A stretch of 64,000 bases of DNA from Anaerolineales bacterium (GTDB lineage Bacteria; Chloroflexota; Anaerolineae; Anaerolineales; Villigracilaceae). Within the stretch, counting starts at the first letter, position 1, and each line of letters opens with the position of its first letter. The translations under genes were made by a program, and so were the position numbers. The stretch spans positions 3,286,001-3,350,000 of the forward strand of contig CP129482.1 of NCBI GenBank assembly GCA_030583925.1. The letters run 5' to 3'. The notes under the pieces are model-generated. The model was not told the DNA's origin and made no database searches. It saw only the letters and a list, made by a program, of their open reading frames with translations. Below are positions 59,913 to 64,000 of the stretch, piece after piece.

Positions 59913-61366
59913 AGAAAAGTTTCGGGCTATTCATCATCGCAAATCTCTTGCTTGCCGGATGCGCCTCCAGCGCGCTTCCAATGGGACAACCCACCTCGCC
60001 CTACGCGCTGGTGACGGTCGCGCCGAACGCCTCGCCCACCCCGACTCCGTTCCAGCCCATCCCTTGGACTCAAACCCCGGCGTTTCTTTCGCAACTTGCG
60101 GCTGATTCATCCACTTCGACCGCTGCGCCCACCGCGCCGACTCAGACCGAAGTCCCGACTCTCGATGCGAACTTCCTCATCAACACGGTCGCGCCCCTTC
60201 CCACCTTCGAAAGTCAAGTGCTCAACAACGGACAGGACACGGTCAACTTTTTGCTCATCGGCTCAGACCGCCGCTCGCAAACCGGCTCGACGCGCACCGA
60301 CACGATGGTGGTTGCCATCCTGCGCCCAAACGAGGGACAAGTTTCGCTGATCTCAATTCCGCGCGACTTGTGGGTTTCGATCCCCGGTTATGAAAATAAT
60401 CGCGTCAACACAGCCTATCAACTCGGCATTTCCACCGGCTACCCCGGCGGCGGTCCGGGCTTGCTCAAAGACACCATCCAATACAACCTCGGCATCCGCA
60501 TTGACCACACCGCCATGGTGGATTTCAACGGCTTCAGCAAGATCGTCAACACCCTCGGCGGCGTGGATGTGCCAGTGGTGTGCTCTTACACCGACTGGCG
60601 TCTGATCGACCCGAGTTACGATCCACAGAACGAGAACAACTGGCATTTATACACAGTCCAGCCCGGCGTCATCCACATGGACGGCGACCTCGCGCTTTGG
60701 TACGCGCGCTCGCGCCAAAAATCCAACGACTTCGACCGAGGCAGGCGTCAACAGGAAGTGTTGCGCGCTCTGTTCGTGCAAGCCCTGCAAACTAACACGT
60801 TGACGCGCATCCCCGAACTTTACAACGATTTGAAGGATTCCGTCGAGACCGATCTGGGACTCGGCGACATCCTGCAACTTTCGATCTACGCGCCGAAGAT
60901 GACCAACGCGGACATCCGCAGTTATTACATCCGCCCGCCCATCGTCAACTCGTGGATCACCAGCGGCGGCGCGTACGTTTTATCGCCCGATCAAGAATTG
61001 CTCCAGCAAATGCTGGCGGAAGCGCTCTCCCCTGCGGCAAAAGCCGCCGAGCGGCAGGCAATTGTCATTGACGTGATGAACGGCACGACCATCCCGGGCT
61101 ACGAAACGCTCGCCGCCACGCGCCTCAACTACGCGGGCTACGAGACTCACATCGTCCCCTCCGAACGGCAGGACTACGCCTACTCCGTGTTGATTGACAA
61201 AACCGTTGTGCAAGACCGCAACTTCAGCGCCCCGATCCTCAACGTGATGGGCATGTTACCCAACAACCTGATCTCCGCCTCCGACCCCAATAGCGCTTCA
61301 CATTACCTTTTGATCTTGGGCTACGACTACCAGCCGTGTTTCCGACCTGAAAATTTAGGAGAATAA
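59909..61366 (+). CDS. LytR-CpsA-Psr (LCP) family lipoprotein
   Basis: A 485-residue protein. The signal NLLLAGC marks a lipoprotein. After a Thr/Pro linker, the LCP domain runs from about residue 108 to 290 (NFLLIGSDRR, RTDTMVVAILRP, SIPRDLWVSIPG, RVNTAYQLG, and Arg-rich ARSRQKSNDFDRGRRQQ). A LytR_C domain lies near the C-terminus (IVIDVMNGTTIPGYE). LCP proteins attach glycopolymers from lipid carriers to the cell wall or to proteins. The LysM partner upstream fits a cell-envelope role. Confidence 0.92.
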   Translation: MKKSFGLFIIANLLLAGCASSALPMGQPTSPYALVTVAPNASPTPTPFQPIPWTQTPAFLSQLAADSSTSTAAPTAPTQTEVPTLDANFLINTVAPLPTFESQVLNNGQDTVNFLLIGSDRRSQTGSTRTDTMVVAILRPNEGQVSLISIPRDLWVSIPGYENNRVNTAYQLGISTGYPGGGPGLLKDTIQYNLGIRIDHTAMVDFNGFSKIVNTLGGVDVPVVCSYTDWRLIDPSYDPQNENNWHLYTVQPGVIHMDGDLALWYARSRQKSNDFDRGRRQQEVLRALFVQALQTNTLTRIPELYNDLKDSVETDLGLGDILQLSIYAPKMTNADIRSYYIRPPIVNSWITSGGAYVLSPDQELLQQMLAEALSPAAKAAERQAIVIDVMNGTTIPGYETLAATRLNYAGYETHIVPSERQDYAYSVLIDKTVVQDRNFSAPILNVMGMLPNNLISASDPNSASHYLLILGYDYQPCFRPENLGE

Positions 61367-61387
61367 ACGGAGGCGGGAGTCTATGCC

Positions 61388-61465
61388 ATGATCGGGTTGG
61401 CGCTGCTTTGGGCGGCGCTGGCGAATTATTTGGAAAGACGGAAGCGCTATACGATTAAGCGATGA
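61388..61465 (+). pseudogene. Short membrane-protein-like frame, possible gene remnant
   Basis: A 25-residue frame, MIGLALLWAALANYLERRK and a basic tail, ends at a TGA at 61463-61465. The frame is open without a Met from just after the LCP stop. It looks like the last helix and basic tail of a larger membrane protein. It could also be a small protein. Confidence 0.3.
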
Positions 61466-61496
61466 TTTGTCCAATAGAGGTAGAAAGGATCTGGAG

Positions 61497-61988
61497 ATGT
61501 CGAAATCAATTGTTGAACAACCGCCCAGCAAGATGTTGCGCCTCGGATTACGCCTGCCGCTTTGGCTTTACCGCCTGAACTTAGGCTGGCTTTTAGGAAA
61601 CCGCTTTTTGATGTTGACACACACAGGCAGGAAGAGCGGACTGGCGCGTCAGAGCGTGATCGAAGTAGTTCAGCATGACAAGGAATCGGATGTCTATTAT
61701 GTGGTCTCAGGCTGGGCGAAGAAATCGGACTGGTATCAAAATATCCAGAAATCGCCGAAGGTCATGGTCCGCGTGGGCAGGAGGAAGTTCAAGGCAGATG
61801 CAAAGTTCATCCCTTTGACGGAAGAAATCAAGATTATGGAAGGGTATGCTCACGAACATCCGACGGCATTCAAAGAATTGACCTCGCTCTTTCTGGGCGA
61901 GCGGATGAAAGCTGACAGCGCGTCCGTGCGCCGCGTCGCTGAAAAAATGCCGATGGTGGCTTTTTATCCAGAAGGAACAAAGATCTAA
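61497..61988 (+). CDS. Ddn-like deazaflavin-dependent nitroreductase family protein (DUF385), second copy
   Basis: A 163-residue FDOR-type split-barrel protein: LMLTHTGRKSGLARQSVIEV (about residues 38-57) and DWYQNIQKSPKVMVRVGRRKF (part). It is distantly related to the copy at 23007. The ATG at 61497 is preferred over one at 61467 because of AAAGGA placed before it. The reaction is unknown; F420 is the likely cofactor. Confidence 0.83.
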   Translation: MSKSIVEQPPSKMLRLGLRLPLWLYRLNLGWLLGNRFLMLTHTGRKSGLARQSVIEVVQHDKESDVYYVVSGWAKKSDWYQNIQKSPKVMVRVGRRKFKADAKFIPLTEEIKIMEGYAHEHPTAFKELTSLFLGERMKADSASVRRVAEKMPMVAFYPEGTKI

Positions 61989-62914
61989 CGCGCTAAAGAG
62001 ATAAACACATCCTCCAGCGTCGGCTCGCCGACAAGCACATCTTTCACATTGATGTCCTTCCCCCTCAACGCCCTCATTAATTCTTCTTTCCTCCCTTCGA
62101 CTGTGCTCAGGGCAAGCTTTCCTCTTTCCGTGATCGTCCTCAAATGATCCCCCGCGAGCGAAACGCTTAAGACACCATCCACCGAAGGCAACACCTCCAA
62201 CCCTTTTTCCAACGGCTTGGCATAGACTTCCCACACATCGCCAGCGATAATATTCTTTTTCAAATTTGACGGCGTGTCCATCGCAAGCAGTTTGCCATCG
62301 CGCATGATGCCGACGCGTTCGCAGTATTCGGCTTCGTCCATGTAGTGAGTCGTCACGAGAATCGTCACGCCGCTTTCGGCGAGTTCATAGATCAAGTCCC
62401 AGAAGGCGCGGCGCGCGGTGGGGTCAACGCCCGAAGTCGGTTCATCGAGGAACAGCAACTTCGGTTCATGCACCAGTGCGATTCCCAACGCCAATCGCTG
62501 ACGCCAACCCGCGGACAAAGAACGCGTCAGTGTGGAGTCATGCCCACGAAGCCCGACCAGTTCCAACGTCCGCGCGACGCGGGCTTTGTCACGAATCCCA
62601 TACACGCCGCCGTAAAACGTCAAATTTTCCAGCACGGTGAGATCATCATAGATCGCAAATTTTTGCGACATGTATCCCGCCCGCGCCCGCACCTGCTCGC
62701 TTTGTTTGAACGCGTCGAATCCAAGCACGGTGGCTTTGCCCTCACTTGGCTCGAGCAAGCCGAGCAACATGCGAATCGTCGTCGTCTTGCCCGAACCGTT
62801 CGGTCCGAGATAACCAACCACTTCGCCCGCGTTCACTTCGAAGTTGACATGATCCACTGCGACGAAATCGCCGAAGCGTCGCGTGAGATTTTCGACTTTA
62901 ATCACTTCGCTCAT
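61985..62914 (-). CDS. ABC transporter ATPase, second nucleotide-binding subunit of a YbhF-like exporter
   Basis: A 309-residue ATPase. Walker A is GPNGSGKTT, the signature reads LSAGWRQRL, Walker B is LLFLDEPTSG, and the H-loop is intact in TTHYMDEAE. The C-terminal ~80 residues are the DrrA-type extension. Within it, a repeat-derived stretch, GKLALSTVEGRKEE, is coded by 62093-62116. Its stop overlaps the next gene and its start overlaps the other ATPase by four bases. Confidence 0.9.
   Translation of the reverse strand: MSEVIKVENLTRRFGDFVAVDHVNFEVNAGEVVGYLGPNGSGKTTTIRMLLGLLEPSEGKATVLGFDAFKQSEQVRARAGYMSQKFAIYDDLTVLENLTFYGGVYGIRDKARVARTLELVGLRGHDSTLTRSLSAGWRQRLALGIALVHEPKLLFLDEPTSGVDPTARRAFWDLIYELAESGVTILVTTHYMDEAEYCERVGIMRDGKLLAMDTPSNLKKNIIAGDVWEVYAKPLEKGLEVLPSVDGVLSVSLAGDHLRTITERGKLALSTVEGRKEELMRALRGKDINVKDVLVGEPTLEDVFISLAR
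62093..62116. repeat. CCCTTCGACTGTGCTCAGGG repeat inside a coding sequence
   Basis: CCCTTCGA and its partly complementary CTCAGGG flank form a short palindrome in frame in the ATPase gene. It is related to the CCCTGAGCG...CGAAGGG type at 13099. Confidence 0.6.
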
Positions 62915-63900
62915 TTCGACTCCGAAAGCGCGATGAAGACATCTTCGAGGACGGGATTCGCCGCGCGCAGTTCATCCACTTGACCGCCCCCGCTTCGTAT
63001 CGCGGACTTCAACCTGCTCAGCGCTTCGTCGGCTTTTCCCGCCCGTACGCGGATGTGCAGACGGTCGCCGAATGCTTGCACATCTTCGACGGCTTCATCG
63101 TTGTGCGCGATGTGACGAAGAAGATTCAACGGCGAGCCGCGCAGTTCAAGGATGCGGTTGTTGAGCCGCGCCCGCAAATTGGACGGCGTATCTTCGGCGA
63201 TGATTTTTCCGCTCTTCATAAACCCGACGCGGTGACAGCGTGAGGCTTCATCCATGTAAGGGGTGGAGATGAGGACGGAGACACCCCCCTCGTCCCTTTG
63301 GGACACTCCCCCCAAATTCCCCGAATTTGGGGGGAGATGGAGGGGGGTCGAAACCAACTTAATCACCAACTGCCAAAAATCTTGGCGGGTCACGGGGTCA
63401 ACGCCAGTGGTGGGTTCGTCGAGTAACAGCACCCGCGGTTTGGTGACCAACGCGGAGGCGAGACCGAGTTTTTGTTTCATCCCGCCCGAAAGTTGACCTG
63501 CGCGACGGTCTTTGAATTTTTCGAGCCCGACGAATTCGAGAATCTCCAGCGAGCGCGGAAGCCACTCGTTCGATTTGAGTCCACGCGCTTCGGCAAAGAA
63601 GCGGATGTTTTCCAGCACGGTCAGATCTTCGTAGAGGGAAAATCTCTGCGAGAGGTAGCCGAATTGTGCGCGGGCTTGTTCGGTTTGTTTGTTGATATCG
63701 TAGCCGCAGATGTTGACCTCACCCGCGTCGGCTTTGAGCGCGCCGACTAAGAGTCGCATAGTGGTGGTCTTCCCCGCGCCGTCCGCGCCGACGAGTCCGT
63801 AGATTTCGCCCGCTTTGATTTGCAGGGAAACGCCGTCCACGGCGTGGGTATCGCCGAAGGATTTGTGGAGGTTATTAGCAGATACCAGAAGGTTAGGCAT
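62911..63900 (-). CDS. ABC transporter ATPase, first nucleotide-binding subunit of a YbhF-like exporter
   Basis: A 329-residue ATPase. Walker A is GADGAGKTT, the signature is LSGGMKQKL, and Walker B is LLLDEPTTG. The H-loop reads STPYMDEA, with Pro where His is usual. About 22 residues (STPLHLPPNSGNLGGVSQ...) between the D-loop and H-loop are coded by a palindromic repeat at 63283-63348. Paired with the next ATPase, it corresponds to the two halves of YbhF. Membrane subunits are not in the window. Confidence 0.9.
   Translation of the reverse strand: MPNLLVSANNLHKSFGDTHAVDGVSLQIKAGEIYGLVGADGAGKTTTMRLLVGALKADAGEVNICGYDINKQTEQARAQFGYLSQRFSLYEDLTVLENIRFFAEARGLKSNEWLPRSLEILEFVGLEKFKDRRAGQLSGGMKQKLGLASALVTKPRVLLLDEPTTGVDPVTRQDFWQLVIKLVSTPLHLPPNSGNLGGVSQRDEGGVSVLISTPYMDEASRCHRVGFMKSGKIIAEDTPSNLRARLNNRILELRGSPLNLLRHIAHNDEAVEDVQAFGDRLHIRVRAGKADEALSRLKSAIRSGGGQVDELRAANPVLEDVFIALSESK
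63283..63348. repeat. 66-bp palindromic repeat inserted in frame in an ABC ATPase gene
   Basis: End arms ACCCCCCT and AGGGGGGT, inner arms CTCCCCCCAAATTC and GAATTTGGGGGGAG around CCCC. Its length is 22 codons and it leaves the frame open. Confidence 0.85.
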
Positions 63901-63954
63901 TGTTAGATTGAAAGGTTATTGGTCGAAAGTCGAAGGTCGAAACTCGGTTGATGG

Positions 63955-63999
63955 TTAAACTTCGTAGCCAGTTTCATCGTCGGAAATGCGGCGTTTTCT
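63955..63999 (-). CDS. C-terminal fragment of an upstream gene
   Basis: The minus-strand frame at the right edge encodes RKRRISDDETGYEV and stops at 63957-63955, 55 bases before the ABC ATPase gene. It is too short to identify; a membrane-fusion (HlyD) or regulator gene would be usual at this place. Confidence 0.4.
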   Translation of the reverse strand, partial: RKRRISDDETGYEV

Positions 64000-64000
64000 C

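Noticed and set aside
61707..62234. Minus-strand frame containing the CPEHSRREE peptide
   Set aside because: It is an off-frame reading of the palindromic repeat in the ABC ATPase gene, a frequent source of false proteins.
1..64000. CRISPR array
   Set aside because: No regularly spaced direct repeats of 25-40 bases were seen; the repeats present are palindromic, dispersed and irregularly placed.
1..64000. tRNA or rRNA genes
   Set aside because: No cloverleaf with a TTCGANNC T-arm and acceptor stem, and no conserved rRNA segment, was found by eye.

Overview
The window looks like part of a chromosome of an anaerobic or facultative bacterium, most likely Chloroflexota (class Anaerolineae). That placement is inferred from gene style and not from a marker gene. 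The supporting signs are GcvPA and GcvPB as separate proteins, two Ddn-type deazaflavin-dependent proteins, lipoproteins with Thr/Pro-rich linkers, a GAF-containing kinase whose H-box reads SQELRQP, and very many palindromic intergenic repeats. No rRNA, tRNA, CRISPR array, phage or complete insertion sequence was recognised.

Layout. 1-7449: the end of one MNT/HEPN toxin-antitoxin pair, an S10 carboxypeptidase, a phosphoglucose/phosphomannose isomerase, a sulfotransferase, two glycosyltransferases and a second MNT/HEPN pair. 7490-21296: a formate/molybdenum/selenium region with fdhD, two complete NAD-linked formate dehydrogenase operons, an FmdE-family gene, padR-modA-modB, and a SelW-like gene. 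Both fdhA genes and the selW-like gene have an in-frame TGA that should be read as selenocysteine. In both fdhA genes the TGA is followed, at the E. coli fdhF distance, by a perfect 6-bp hairpin with a GGTCT loop, and the two hairpins covary. 21445-26348: trpS, dtd, a Ddn-like gene, a flap-type exonuclease, a DUF1697 gene and a secreted TPR protein.

26474-35924 is an island of small stress or resistance-type genes: a long minus-strand operon (VOC, UvrA-like ATPase, MFS, SAP-like, two DUF1801, two RibD/DHFR-like), then an AlkD-like gene, DUF1697, DUF1801 and MarR. 36012-42912: an Atg22-type MFS, two SDR enzymes, a 3-ketosteroid-1-dehydrogenase-like flavoprotein and a thiamine-diphosphate enzyme, which suggests steroid or related alicyclic metabolism. 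42990-44700: an ArsR-AHSA1-DUF1801-VOC operon whose promoter is nearly identical to that of the long operon at 33.4 kb.

44785-48675: a glycine cleavage operon (gcvH, gcvPA, gcvPB) under a tandem glycine riboswitch in which one hairpin of each aptamer is greatly enlarged by palindromic repeat-like sequence. 48676-49495: a DUF2726/zinc-ribbon gene bracketed by a 51-bp duplication of the gcvPB 3' end. 49646-61465: an SLC13/MatC-type permease, an ECF sigma factor with a membrane beta-propeller partner, mtaB, a lipoprotein, a TPR protein, a sensor kinase lacking the phospho-accepting His, a LysM protein and an LCP-family lipoprotein. 61497-64000: a second Ddn-like gene and two ABC ATPases of a YbhF-like exporter, each carrying a palindromic repeat inside its reading frame.

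Two themes run through the window. One is C1/selenium/molybdenum metabolism: Mo uptake, FdhD sulfuration, Sec-formate dehydrogenases and glycine cleavage. The other is heavy colonisation by palindromic repeats: between genes, inside other repeats, inside riboswitch hairpins, and in frame inside two ABC ATPase genes.
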